Shown piece after piece: positions 9,237 through 20,671 of a stretch of DNA of 64,000 nt. The notes under the pieces are model-generated. The model was not told the origin of the DNA. It saw nothing but the letters and a program-made list of their open reading frames with translations, and did no database searches. The stretch is from Hordeum vulgare subsp. vulgare (taxonomy: Eukaryota; Streptophyta; Magnoliopsida; Poales; Poaceae). The position numbers and the translations under genes are program-made. The stretch's first letter is position 1. The number at the start of each line of letters is the position of its first letter. The stretch lies in the NCBI RefSeq assembly GCF_904849725.1, contig NC_058524.1, positions 552,423,763 through 552,487,762 on the forward strand, in the 5' to 3' direction.

Positions 9237-12200
9237 TTACGCGTCATCAGGATTAGCACCAGGACTGGAGGGCTCTACGAACGTGTCCAGATCGATACCG
9301 TCGGCGATGCGGGTGGCACTCTCAAGGAAGGTTTCCATGAAGTCTTCGAATCGAAGTTTCTTTGTGTTGGCGACCTTCAATGCTTTCAGCTTCTCCTCGC
9401 GCACCTCCTTGCAATGAACTCGGACCAGGGACAGAGCAACATCTGCACCACAACGAGCAGCAGATTTCTTCCATGACTGCACTCGGTTCGGGATCTCCTC
9501 CAGTCGAGTCATCAAGTTTTCCATCTCCTGCCGCGACTCATCTTCAGGCCAAAGCTCCTTGTCGATCCGGCCGACGACTTCTCTCAGTCGACCGATGAAA
9601 GGGCCAACTTTGCCTACGCGGATGTGCGCTCGGAGCAGATCTCGATTGGCGTCCTCGCCGAGTGGAACGTTCTCGCGAATCGACCGCTCCATGTCAGCTG
9701 CTTCAGCTTCAGCGTCAATGCAAAAATCTGCAACAACAGGACAAGCAAACAATAAGCGCCGAGTGTGACGCACATACCACAAGCACTCGGAAAAAGCAGG
9801 ACTTACCAGCCAGACGCGTCATCATCTGTTGAGCCCAGTCACTGACGTATTTCTCCTGTGCTATACACCGTTTGTTCAGCACGTCCATTTGTCCCATCAG
9901 AGCAGTCCTTTGTTTCCCCATCTTCTCAACTTCCTCAGTCAGCACTTTGTTCGCTTCACGAGCCTGCTCCAACGACTTCTCTCGTTCCGCCAGAGCCTCC
10001 TTCATACCAGCCATTGCAAGCAGTGCCGCATCCAGCTCACCAGCAAACTGAATCTTCTCCGCCCTGAGAGTCTCATATGCTGTCCCCATTTCACAAGTTT
10101 TCTGCCAGCCAGCACCAAGAGACAATCAGATAATCCAACAATACAAAGTCTAAGTTCTTCAGACCCCTGCCGACACAAGCAGTCGACAGCGGTCTCGGGG
10201 ACTACACCCAGTGGGTTCACTGAGAGTGACCCCACTGGCATGCAACTCAAGCAGGCCCGTCCTATTGAGATACATGATAGCACCTACGCCTACGAGGCTA
10301 ATACTACCCGACCTGAGTAAAATTACTCTCGGGGACTCTTACAATAAGTGCACCTCGAGTGCCACAACTGTTCACAGTCGACCATATTATTTACGAATTT
10401 GACCAAGTCAAAGACAATATGTATAAAGACAACTGCCGGTGCAAGCACTCGACAGAAGTCTCGGGGACTACACCCACTGGGTTCACTCAGAGTGAACCCA
10501 TTGCAAACATCATACGGTATCCGAGAACACCCAGTGGGTTGCGAGAGAAAAGTAAATACTTACTAGCCCACTTACTCGGATATCGTCCCGCAGCTCCAAG
10601 CTCTGCTGGTACAGGGATGCGATGGAGTCGTATGCTTTCTTAGCTTCTCCCGCCATCAGCTCCGCCTGCACCATGGCCCCCTTGGCCGCTCCCACCTGCT
10701 CCTCCGGGAGACGCTGGATGTTGAACTCAACATTCGACGAGCCTGGCATCGTTGGAAGCTCCTTGGGCATCCCAAGGCCCGCTCCAGTCGGTTCATCAAC
10801 CACCAACGCCGTTTCAGTCGGCGGCATCGCCTCAGTCGGCAGCACGTCTGCGGCGAGAGCAGTAACTGGCGGAGCAGCCTCAAGAACAGGCTCCGCAGCT
10901 TGCTCAGGTCTCCCCTGGTCACCCTCGTCCACGCAAATCGCCCCTGACAGACCGAACGACGCGAGATCTCAGAAAGAGAAAGAGGCAAGACCGAAGACAG
11001 AATTCGCGACGCGATAAAATAAAACTCTCGGAGTCACTACAACGCACCTGGCTGGGACGAGACGACGCTGTTCGTGTCCATGGGGTCATCCTCCTGGCGT
11101 GCCGGAGAGGTGGCGGAGGTAGCAACTCTGTCGAGTGAAATTCGTTCGACCAATAAACAGGAGTCCAATCGGATATCAGAGGAAATTAGAAGATCAATGC
11201 ACTTACGTGGAGGTGACGGGAACAGTGACCCTCATCTGCGGCAAAGCCTTCTGAGGTTTAGATCCACTCGGTTTGGCCATCTTGGAAGGCTGCCCCGCAA
11301 GCTCAGCAGCAACATCCTTGGCCCTCTTGGTGCTCCGAGCACTCAGGACCACGGGAGCAGTGGGCGGAGCACTCGAGGATGCCGGAGGGACCGAGGGAAC
11401 CACGGGTTCATGTCGGCGCTTGGTCCGATGCTCTAGCTGCGGGGGTGGCGAGTCCTGCTCTTCGTCCTCCTCCTCTTCCTCACTAGTCCCTTCCTCCGTC
11501 TCCCCGCTGTCGGAGACATACTCGGCGCTCTCCATGCTGCCCTCCTGGCTGCCCTCCTCCTCCTCCTCCTCGGCCGGGTTCCCGTTCGAGACGGGAGAAA
11601 ACCAGTTGGTCCACTTCTGCATAAAATTCAGTCGGCAACATCAGACGTCACACAGAGATTCAAGCAAGCAATAAAACTAAGACAGTTATGTGCACTCGAC
11701 AAATGGTACTCACCTGGTTCGGAGGAGGATTATCCGCGCAGAAAGGCTTCACTCGCCGGGATCCCCTGGGGTTCTCGCAGGCGCCTGTGATCTGGAGCAC
11801 CCACGAGGTCACCTTCTCCTCGGTCACGCCCACAACGATGGTCCGAGTGGAATCTTCGGGCCCCGTATAATGCCACATGGCGTGGTCGCGAGCCTGCAGG
11901 GGTTGGATGCGCCGATCGAGGAAAACCTCCAGCAAGTCTATGCCGGTGACCCCCCTTCCGACGACATCTACAAGTGCGTCGACCAGAGGCTGGATGTCGT
12001 TCTTCTCCGCCTTTTTGAGCGCAAGCTGCTTAGGCGGAGCGGGCCGATCTAAGCTAAAGGTAGGCAACCCTGTCGTGGCATTCGGGCAGGCAACGTCTTG
12101 GCAATAGAACCACGTCGACTGCCAGTTCCTGACCGACTCACTCAGCTGAAGGGCAGGATAACTACTCCGACTCTTTTTCTGGAAACCTAAGCCTCCGCAG

Positions 12201-12697
12201 AGCTGGAGAAGATGTGTTTTATCATCCGACTGGCTGAGTCATTTGATAGTTTGGGATCTAGCAGAGAATATATGCTTGAACAGCCCCCAATGGGGGGGAC
12301 AGCCGATGAAGCACTCGCACAGAACTATGAAAGCATAGAGATGGGCAATAGCATTCGGGGGAAAGTGGTGAACCTGTGCCCCGAAATGGTTCATGATGCC
12401 CTTGAAGAAAGGATGCGGGGGCAGACAGAAACCTCGATAGACATGGCTGAGCAGCAGGACGCGCTCCCCTTCCTGGGGAGCCGGCTCAACATCATTCTCC
12501 ACCGGCATCCTCCACGACTTGTGCACGATCATCCCATGCTCCACCAGCTGCAGCAGATCCCCCTCCGTCACCGTGGAGGGGAGGAAGTCGCCTTGGATCC
12601 ACCCCGCCGGCAGCGGTCACTGCCGCCGCTGAGCAGGAGCCGCCGCCTTCCCCTTCTTCTTCCTCGCCTCCATCTTGCTGGTCTGACCCTTGGTCAT
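9237..12697 (-). pseudogene. Six-exon antisense gene of the Tat element, PF04195-like protein with a coiled-coil tail
   Basis: Exons (minus): 12697-11714, 11616-11207, 11127-11048, 10943-10576, 10101-9807, 9727-9237. All introns start GT and end AG (for example CAG/GTGAGT and TTGCAG at 9728). Sizes are about 97, 79, 104, 474 and 79 bp. Phases match at every junction, giving 2628 bases = 876 codons ending TAA. Only two in-frame stops occur, both TGA (12619-12617, 12241-12239), as expected from CGA to TGA. Exon 1 has a Lys-rich start, then LPPHPFFKGIMNHFG, FIVLCECFIG and WYHYTGPED-like segments, as in the plant 'putative gypsy type transposon' domain (PF04195). Exon 2 is acidic, exon 4 Pro/Ala-rich, and exons 5-6 are heptad-rich and probably coiled coil. 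The function is unknown. Antisense genes in this place are known from Tat elements such as Grande. Confidence 0.85.
10172..10503. repeat. Duplicated ~65-bp motif inside intron 4 of the antisense gene
   Basis: The segment 'actcgacag.agtctcggggactacaccca.tgggttcactcagagtg' occurs at about 10181-10238 and again at about 10446-10503. It shares the 'cggggact' and 'actcg' words of the 70-bp array. Each copy contains a small inverted pair (ttcactcagagtgaa), and this explains why intron 4 is longer than the others. Confidence 0.75.
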
Positions 12698-13218
12698 GGC
12701 GGAAGCTGCGGATCCGCAGAGGGGAAGAAGGAGGAAGAAGGTTAGGTGCGCTGGAGGTGGCGAGAAGGACGGGGCAAGCGAAGGCAAAAGATTCGGCGAG
12801 CGTAACGAAAAACCCTCGCCGCTGGGATTTAAGTAAGGTTCCGACTGGGTCGCTGGCAGGTGGCCCCGAAACCTTATCCCCCGACCAACCGCGGCAATAT
12901 TAGTGGAGAGGTTGAAGGCGTGAGAATCGAGGCGTCAGTCGCTACTTGAGCACGATGGCGTCATCCCCGCTGAGAGCGCGGTAACCGAAATTTGAGGATC
13001 CCGGAAAATCTGCCGCTGTGAGTTGACTGGTCACGTCAGAAGATACTGCGGAAGCACTCGGTTTCCGACAGTTTGTTCCACAAATACTTCCCTCAGATTG
13101 TTGGTCAGAAAAGATAAAATGGATCGAGGCAAGCAACGCCAAAGTCACATCCGTTCCAGTCGGATCCAAACTTCAAGCATCGCTTCGTCGTTCCAACCCC
13201 AATCCATTCAGGGACTAA
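12698..13218. other. Non-coding stretch between the antisense gene and the 3' LTR
   Basis: No open frame of note. For the antisense gene this would be the promoter and 5' leader: read on the minus strand it has a TTACTTAAATCC stretch near 12826-12837 that could be a weak TATA region. For the sense strand it holds the 3' untranslated part, ending in a poor polypurine tract (cagggacta) right before the LTR. Confidence 0.5.
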
Positions 13219-13775
13219 TGATGGGGTTATAGTCCTAGGGTAGGGTCATAGGCCTGCCCTGTAGGTCCTACCCAAGGACTACCCTTCATAAGAGACAAGG
13301 CCCTTAGTCAGTTCCGACTGAACTAAGTAGTTCCCATCATCCAGTCGGTAACAGATCTTCAACCATCCAGTCGGAGACGCGCATTCGGAGAATATCAAGC
13401 TAACCGACTGGATTCCACTCTGTGCATCGTAACCCCCCTTGGGGAAATGTTCATACGTTTCCACACGCCTTTATTAGCATTTAAGACGTACGTTACCTGT
13501 AACGTAGGAATTTATTCGCCACTACTCCACCCCTGCGCACCGAACCGTTGTGGAGGGCAGCGCACTCTATATAAGCCACCCTCCCCCACTGGTGCAGGGG
13601 TTAGCAACTCATTGTATTCTATATTCCACTCGACAACAAGCTCCCAGAGCATTGAGACGTAGGGCTATTACCTCCACCGCAGAGGGGCCTGAACTCATAT
13701 AACCTCGTCGTAGCTAAGGCTCTGCCCATCCTTTTCGTACCCTACACATCTACTGTCAGACTTATACCCACGACA
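13219..13775 (+). repeat. 3' LTR of the Tat element (557 bp)
   Basis: Begins TGATGGGG, ends ACGACA, TATA box at 13568-13574. Compared with the 5' LTR I count about 12 substitutions and one inserted base. Confidence 0.95.
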
Positions 13776-13780
13776 TTATC
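13776..13780. repeat. Target site duplication TTATC, right copy
   Basis: Matches 1030-1034. The host LTR sequence continues directly (catgctataattgtattg), as in the intact LTR near 47387. Confidence 0.95.
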
Positions 13781-15535
13781 CATGCTATAATTGTATTGAT
13801 TGGAAACACAATACTTGTGTGGATACATAGACAAAACACTGTCCCTAGTAAGCCTCTAGTTGACTAGCTCGTTGATCAAAGATGGTCAAGGTTTCCTAGC
13901 CATAGGCAAGTGTTGTTACTTGATAACGGGATCACATCATTAGGAGAATCATGTGATGGACTAGACCCAAACTAATAGACGTAGCATGTTGATCGTGTCA
14001 TTTTGTTGCTACTGTTTTATGCGTGTCAAGTATTTGTTCCTATGATCATGAGATCATATAACTCACTGACACCGGAGGAATGCTTTGTGTGTATCAAACG
14101 TTGCAATGTAACTAGGTGACTATGAAGATGCTCTACAGGTATCTCCGAAGGTGTTCATTGAGTTAGTATGGATCAAGACTGGGATTTGTCACTCCGTATG
14201 ACGGAGAGGTATCTCGGGGCCCACTCGGTAATACAACATCACACACAAGCCTTGCAAGCAATGTGACTTAGTGTAAGTTGAGGGATCTTGTATTACGGAA
14301 CGAGTAAAGAGACTTGCCGGTAAACGAGATTGAAATAGGTATGCGGATACTGACGATCGTATCTCGGGCAAGTAACATGCCGAAGGACAAAGGGAATGAC
14401 ATACGGGATTATATGAATCCTTGGCACTGAGGTTCAAACGATAAGATCTTTGTAGAATATGTGGGATCCAATATGGGCATCCAGGTCCCGCTATTGGATA
14501 TTGACCGAGGAGTCACTCGGGTCATGTCTACATAGTTCTCGAACCCGCAGGGTCTGCACACTTAAGGATCAGCGTTGTTTTATGCGTATTTGAGTTATAT
14601 GGTTGGTTATCGAATGATGTTCGGAGTCCCGGATGAGATCACGGACGTCACGAGGGTTTCCGGAATGGTCTGGAAACGAAGATTGATATATAGGACGACC
14701 TCATTTGGTTACCGGAAGGTTTTCGTGCATTATCGGAAAAGTTTCGGGCTCATCGGTACTGTACTGGGAGTGCCGGGAGGGGTGCCAGGGACCATCAGGA
14801 GGGGTATCACGCCCCAAGGGGTCTCATGGGCTATGGTAAGAGATAAACCAGCCCTATAGTGGGCTGGAATAAGTTCCCACTAAGGCCCATAAGGTTTGAG
14901 AAGGAAAAAACACAAGGTGGAAAGAGTTTCCAAGTGGGAAGGTGGAATCCTACTCCAAGTAGGATTGGAGTAGGACTCCTCCACCTCCAATTTCGGCCAA
15001 ACCTTTAGGTTTTGAGGCTGCCTCCTCCCCTCCCTCCCTCCTATATATAGTGGGGTTTTAGGGCTGATTTGAGACAACTTTTGCCACGGCAGCCCGACCA
15101 CATACCTCCACGGTTGTACCTCTAGATCGCGTTTCTGCGGAGTTCGGGCAGAGCCCTGCTGAGATTAGATCACCACCAACCTCCGGAGCGCCGTCACGCT
15201 GCCGGAGAACTCATCTACCTCTCCGTCTCTCTTGCTGGATCAAGAAGGCCGAGATCATCGTCGAGCTGTACGTGTGCTGAACGCGGAGGTGCCGTCCGTT
15301 CGTCAATAGATCGGAGCGGATCGTGGGACGGATCGGGGAAGGTTCGTGGGACGGTTCGCGGGGCGGATCGAGGGACGTGAGGACGTTCCACTACATCAAC
15401 CACGTTCACTAACGCTTCTGCTGTGCGATCTACAAGGGTACGTAGATCAGAAATCCCCTCTCGTAGATGGACATCACCATGATAGGTCTTCGTGCGCGTA
15501 GGAATTTTTTGTTTCCCATGCGACGTTCCCCAACA
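13781..15535 (+). mobile_element. Right piece of the copia 3' LTR
   Basis: Colinear with the LTR at 47310-49113: it has 'cctagtaagcctctagttg', 'tcaagactgggatttgtcactccgt' type stretches, a TATA box, and the end cgttccccaaca. After it, ATTGA (15536-15540) is the expected 5-bp duplication, because the uninterrupted homologous site at about 22079 reads gtggattgatacc. The partner copy lies left of the window. Confidence 0.9.
15042..15049 (+). promoter_or_regulatory. TATA box of the copia LTR
   Basis: TATATATA after a pyrimidine-rich stretch (cctccctcc). The same arrangement is found at 28660 and 48653 in the other copia LTRs. Confidence 0.65.
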
Positions 15536-15687
15536 ATTGATACCTTGGTTCTCAAACTGAGGGAAATACTTACTGCTCCTGTGCTGCATCACCCTTTCCT
15601 CTTCAAGGGAAGAACCAACGCAAGCCCAAGAGACGACAGAAGGATCTCTGGCACCACTGCCGGGGAAGAACTTTTGTTGCCGTAGCA
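15536..15687 (+). repeat. 3' end of the interrupted 5' LTR of the Athila-like element
   Basis: 'ttgataccttggttctcaaactgagggaa...' to about gtagca. Nearly identical to the end of the 3' LTR at 22081-22233. The exact LTR end is uncertain by a few bases (gttgccgtagca here, gttgccatggtagcca there). Confidence 0.8.
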
Positions 15688-15697
15688 GAAGAATTTC

Positions 15698-15715
15698 TGG
15701 CGCCGTTGCCGGGGA
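15698..15715 (+). other. Primer binding site of the Athila-like element
   Basis: TGGCGCCGTTGCCGGGGA, the usual primer site of Athila-type and many other grass gypsy elements (commonly attributed to tRNA-Asp). Confidence 0.8.
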
Positions 15716-15904
15716 GGATCAAGTCAAGAACTCATCCAAGTAGGTGTCCCAAACTCATCTCTTGTATTTACTTTGTTTGTGAGTTGCCTCTCGTTTTCCT
15801 CTCCCCCACTTCACAATTTGCCTTTTTCGTTTGCCTTTTTCGTTCACCCTTTTTCTCGCTTGCTCTTTGTTCGCTTGTGTGCTTGCTTGCTTGCTGAAGT
15901 CACC

Positions 15905-17977
15905 ATGAATGAAAACACCAAACTTGTGACTTCTCGAATACGAATAATAATGATTTTATTAGTACTTCGATTGCTCCCGCCACTAGTGCGGAGTCATACA
16001 AAATCAATGCCGCTTTGCTGAATCTTGTTATGTAAGAGCAATTCTCCGGCCTTCCTAGTGAAGATGCCGCATCCCATCTCAATACCTTCATTGAGCTTTG
16101 AGATATGCAAAAGAAGAAAGATGTGAATAATGATGTGATTAAATTGAAGATTTTTCCTTTCTCGTCGCGAGATCATGCAAAAACTTGGTTTTCTTATTTG
16201 CCCAAAAATAGTATCGATTCTTGGGATAAGTGCAAAGATGCTTATATCCAAGTATTTTCCGCCGGCTAAGATCATCTCTCTCCGTAATGATATCATGAAT
16301 TTCAAGCAACTTGATCATGAACATGTTGCACAATCTTGGGAGAGAATGAAATTGATGATTAGAAATTGTCCCGCTCATGGCTTGAGTCTTTGGATAATTA
16401 TACAAATCTTTTACGCTGGCTTGAATTTGGCTTCTAGAAATATCTTGGACTCCGCCTCAGGTGGAACGTTCATGGAAATCACGTTAGGGGAGGCCACAAA
16501 GCTCCTAGACAATATCATGACGAACTACTCTCAATGGCACACTGAAAGATCACCTACTAGTAAGAAGGTACATGCTACAGAAGAAATTAACTCGTTGAGT
16601 GCTAAGATGGATGAGTTAATGAATTTGGTTGCTAGTAGAAGTGCTCCTTTAGATCCTAATGATATGCCCTTGTCTTCTTTGATTGATAGTAGCAACGCTA
16701 GCGTGGACGTTAATTTTGTTGGTAGGAATAACTTTGGCAACAAGAATGCTTTTAGAGGAAACTATGTTCCTAGGCCTTTTCCTAGTAACTCCTCTAATAA
16801 TTTTGGCAACTCCTACAACAATACTCATGGAAATTACAATAGATTACCCTCTGATCTAGAGAGTAATATCAAAGAGTTCATCAACTCTCAAAAGATTTTC
16901 AATGCGTCCATAGAGGAAAAGCTACTCAAAATTGACGATTTGGCTAAGAGCGTTGATAGAATGTCTAGTGACGTTGATGCTTTGAAAGTTAGATGTGCTC
17001 CTCCCAAGATCAACATGGATAAAACTTTGAAAGCTATGCGTGTTTCTATTATTGAGAGCCAAGAAAGAACCGCCCAAATTCGTACTAGACATGAATGGCT
17101 TAAAAAGGCGTGTTCTCGTGATAAGAATCACGAAGATCTTAAAGTGCTTGGTGTGACTCCCATTGAATCTTTATTTTCTTGTGTCAAACCTAATGATTAT
17201 GGGGCTGGATATGAATCCACTTTGGTTGAAAAGTTCCCCAATGATTCGGAGTTCATCTATCTTGATGCTAAAAGCATTAAAAGTGGAGTAGAAGATATTA
17301 AAACTTTGAGTAGTAATGAAATTACTACTATGGATTTCAAGGCATTCAATTATGATAGTTGCTCCTTGATTGAATGCATTTCCTTGATGCAATCCATGTT
17401 AAACTCTCCACACGCTTATAGCCAAAACAAGGCCTTTACCGATCATATCGTCAAAGCTATGATAAAATCTCTTGAAGAGAAACTTGAATTGGAAGTCTCT
17501 ATCCCTAGAAAGCTTCATGATGAGTGGGAACCTACTATCAAAATCGAAATCAAAAACTATCAATGCAATGCTTTGTGTGATTTGGGTGCTAGTGTTTCCG
17601 CGATTCCAAAGTCTTTATGTGATGTTCTGGGTTTTAATGAGATTGAAGAGTGTTATCTTAATTTGCATCTTGCTGATTCTACTGTCAAGAAACCCATGGG
17701 AAGGATCAATGATGTTCTTATTATTGCAAATAGGAACTACATTCCCGTGGATTTCATTGTGCTTGACATTGATTGCAATCCTACATGCCCTATTATTCTT
17801 GGTAGACCTTTCCTATGGACTATCGGTGCTATCATCGATATGAAGGAAGGGAATATTAGATTTCAATTTCCTTTAAGGAAGGGCATGGAACACTTTCCTA
17901 GAAAGAAAATAAGATTGCCTTATGAATCCATGATGAGGGCCACTTACGGTTTGAGCACCAAAGACGACGATACGTGA
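15905..17977 (+). pseudogene. Gag-protease of the Athila-like element
   Basis: Starts ATGAATGAAAACACC at 15905. The first 350 bases carry a TAA (near 16032), a TGA (near 16102) and a one-base shift near 16255. From 16256 on, about 570 codons are open. The gag capsid part shows HAKTWFSYLPKN, FKQLDHEHVAQSWERMKLM and an Asn-rich middle without a CCHC knuckle. The C-terminus (about 17560-17860) is an aspartic protease with ALCDLGASVSAIPKSL in place of D-T/S-G and CPIILGRPFLWTIGA as second conserved block. The frame ends in TGA at 17975. No polymerase follows, so only a structural protein and a protease would be made. Mutations in the N-terminal third make this copy defective. Confidence 0.85.
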
Positions 17978-18628
17978 TTCTATCGCTTTTATGCCTAGCT
18001 AAGGGCGTTAAACAATAGCGCTTGTTGGGAGGAAACCCAATGAATTTATCTTTTCTTTCTGTTATGTTGCGTCCACACTTTCATAATTCTGTTGTGATTG
18101 TGTTTTTTGTGTCTCTTTTTGTGTTTGAGCCAAGCAAAACCTTTATGACTAGTCTTGGTAATGGTTGTTTGATCCTGCTGGAAAAAGACAGAAACTTTTC
18201 ACTCACAAGATGATTTTTCATTTTTATTCATAAAGATCTTTTGAGTTGATTTGTTTTGCTTCTAGTTGATATGCCTTTTGCCCAGACAGTCGTAATTTTT
18301 CAGATTTTTTGAGGTACCAGAAGTATACGAAGTATACAGATTGCTACAGACTAGTCTGTTTTTGACAGATTCTGTTTTTGTTGAGTTGGTTGCTTGTTTT
18401 TATGAAACTATGGTTGGTATAGGGGGTTACTAGGCATGGAAAAGTGAGAATATAGTAGCCCAACACCAATATAGATAGAATTCAAGTTTGCTACAGTACC
18501 AAAAGAGGTGGTAGTTTGTTTTCTTGTGCTAATGTTATCACGAGTTTCTGTTTAAGTTTTGTGTTGTGAAGTTTTCAAGTTTTGGGTGATGTTCTCATGG
18601 AAAAAGAGATAAGGAGTGGAAAGAGCTC

Positions 18629-18713
18629 AAGCTTGGGGATGCCCAAGGCATCCCAAGCCAAATTCAAGGACACAAAAAGCCTAAGCTTGGGGATGCCCCG
18701 GGAAGGCATCCCC
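18629..18713 (+). repeat. Two hairpins, each opening with a copy of the polypurine-tract word
   Basis: AAGCTTGGGGATGCC occurs at 18629 and again at 18683. In both cases it is followed by its complement (GGCATCCCAAGC at 18647-18658, GGCATCCCC at 18705-18713), so each forms a hairpin. The word differs by one base from AAGTTTGGGGATGC, the polypurine tract at 20657. Confidence 0.8.
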
Positions 18714-19789
18714 TCTTTCGTCTTCAATCCATCGGTAACATTACTTGGAGCTATATTTTTATTCACCACATGATATGTGTTTTGCTTGGAGCGTCTTGTA
18801 TCTTAGGAGTCTTTTCTTTTCATTGTGTAGCAATCATACTTTCTGCACACCTTTTTGAGAGAGAGAGAGACATGCACTCATCGTGATTTTTGCTAGAATG
18901 CTCATAGTGCTTCACTTATATCTTTTGAGCTAGATACTTTTGCTCTATGTGCTTCACTTATATCTTTTAGAGCACGGCGGTGCGTGACTTGGTAGTTGGC
19001 TTATGCTATGAAAAGTAGTTCCAAATGTGATAGGTACCCAAAGAGGATACAAAAACCTCCATCTTCATGTGCATTGAGTATAAAGAGAAGTCTTGATTCC
19101 TCTCAATTAGTTTTGAGACGTGGATTTGGTAATATTAAGAGTTATGTTAGTAGGGTGTTGTGAATCTAGAAATACTTGTGTTGAAGTTAGTGATTCCCGT
19201 AGCATGCACGTATGGTGAACCGCTATGTTTGGAAGTCGGAGCATAATTGATCTATTGATTGTCATCCTTTGTGTTGAGGTCGGGATCACGCGATGGTTAA
19301 CACCTACCAACCCTTCCCCTCGGAGTATGCGTTTAGCACCTTGTTTCAATTACTAATAAAAACTTTCACAACAAGTATGTGAGTTCTTCATGACTAATGT
19401 GAGTCCATGGTATAGATGCACTTTCACCTTCCACCATTGCTAGCCTCTCTAGTGCCGCGCAATTCTCGCCGGTGCACAAAGCCACCATATGCCTTCCTCA
19501 AAACATCCACCATACCTACCTACTATGGCATTTTCATAGCCATTCCGAGATATATTGCCTTGCAACTCCCACCGTTCCATCTCATGACTTGTGTCGTCAC
19601 TCTCATATTGCCGTTGGATGATCGTAAGATAGCTAGCGAGATGTTTCAACGTCATACGCCATGCTAGATCGTTGCACATCCCGCTACACTGTTGGAGGCA
19701 TTTCCTATAGAGTCATCATCGTTCTAAGCTTTGAGCTGTGAATAAATAAAAGTGTGATGATCATCATTACAGCACTGTCCCATGTGAGG

Positions 19790-19900
19790 AAATAAAAAAA
19801 AGAGGCCAAAGAGCCCAAAAATAAAAAAAAGAGAGAAGAGAAAAAAGAGAGGCCTAAGAGCCCAAATAAAAAAAGAGAGACAAAGAGAGAAGGGACAATG
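19790..19900 (+). repeat. Purine-rich low-complexity tract
   Basis: About 110 bases almost free of pyrimidines except in the word gagcccaa/ggcc, which recurs three times (gaggccaaagagcccaaa, gaggcctaagagcccaaa). Common in this element type. No coding sense. Confidence 0.75.
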
Positions 19901-20656
19901 ATACTATCTTTTTCCACACTTGTGCTTCATAATAGCACCATGTTCTTCATGACTGAGAGCTTCTTGCTTTGTCACTACCATATGCTAGTGGGAATCTTCA
20001 ATATATAACTTGGCTTGTATATTCCAATGATGGGCTTCCTCAAAATTGCCCTAGGTCTTCGTGAGCAAGCAAGTTGGAAGCACACCCACTAGTTCTACTT
20101 TTGAGCTTTCACATACTTATAGCTCTAGTGCATCCTTTGTATGGCAATCCCTACTCATTCACATTGATATCTATTAATGGGCATCTCCATAGCCTTTTGA
20201 TACGCCGAGTCAATGTGATCATCTCCTCCTTTTTGTTGCACAACCACCACCACACTCTATTCCACCTATAGTGCTATATCCATGGCTCGTGCTCATGTAT
20301 TGCGTGATAGTTATAAAAAGTTTGAGAAAGTAAGAGTACGAAAACAATTACTTGGCCAATACCGGGGTTGTGCATGATTTACATTAGTTGTGTGAGGATG
20401 ATGGAGCATAGCCAGACTATATGATTTTGTAGGGATAACTTTCCGTGGCCTTGTTATTTTGAAAGTTCATGATTACCTTGCTAGTTTGCTTGAAGTATTA
20501 TTGTTTTCATCTCAATAGCAAACTGTTGTTTCGAATGTTACGGATCTGAACATTCATGTCGCGTGAAAGAAGTTGCAAAGGACAACTATGCTAGGTAGCA
20601 TTCCACATACAAAATTCATTCTTTATCACTTCCCTACTCGAGGATGAGCATGAGTT

Positions 20657-20670
20657 AAGTTTGGGGATGC
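20657..20670 (+). other. Polypurine tract of the Athila-like element
   Basis: AAGTTTGGGGATGC, one base before the LTR start TGATACG at 20672. Priming site for plus-strand DNA. Confidence 0.8.
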
Positions 20671-20671
20671 T

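Larger units (their letters stand above)
1035..13775 (+). mobile_element. Tat-lineage Ty3/gypsy retrotransposon with an antisense gene (12,741 bp)
   Basis: Complete element: 5' LTR (1035-1590), primer site (1593), gag, protease, reverse transcriptase, RNase H, a second archaeal-type RNase H and integrase in sense. Then follow a 70-bp tandem array, a six-exon antisense gene and the 3' LTR (13219-13775). The extra RNase H between RNase H and integrase, and the long pol-to-LTR region with an antisense gene, mark the Tat lineage of plants (Grande, RIRE2 and Cinful are relatives with similar layout). The two LTRs differ at about 12 substitutions and 1 indel by eye (about 2.2%). At an often used grass LTR rate of 1.3e-8 per site per year this is somewhat under 1 million years. 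The exact wheat family name cannot be fixed without a search. Confidence 0.93.
17978..20656 (+). other. Long non-coding 3' region of the Athila-like element
   Basis: No open frame worth naming. It begins with 'tatgcctagctaagggcgttaaacaatagcgcttgttgggagg', which I recall as common in wheat gag-only elements. It holds two hairpins with PPT-like words (18629-18713), a (GA)n run near 18855, a purine-rich tract (19790-19900) and ends at the polypurine tract. In full-length Athila elements this place holds pol and an env-like gene. Confidence 0.7.

Noticed and set aside
9829..12745. Plus-strand open frames at 9829-10320, 11273-11674, 12212-12745
   Set aside because: Shadows of the exons of the antisense gene; low-complexity or no family resemblance, while the minus strand has spliced phase and domain similarity.
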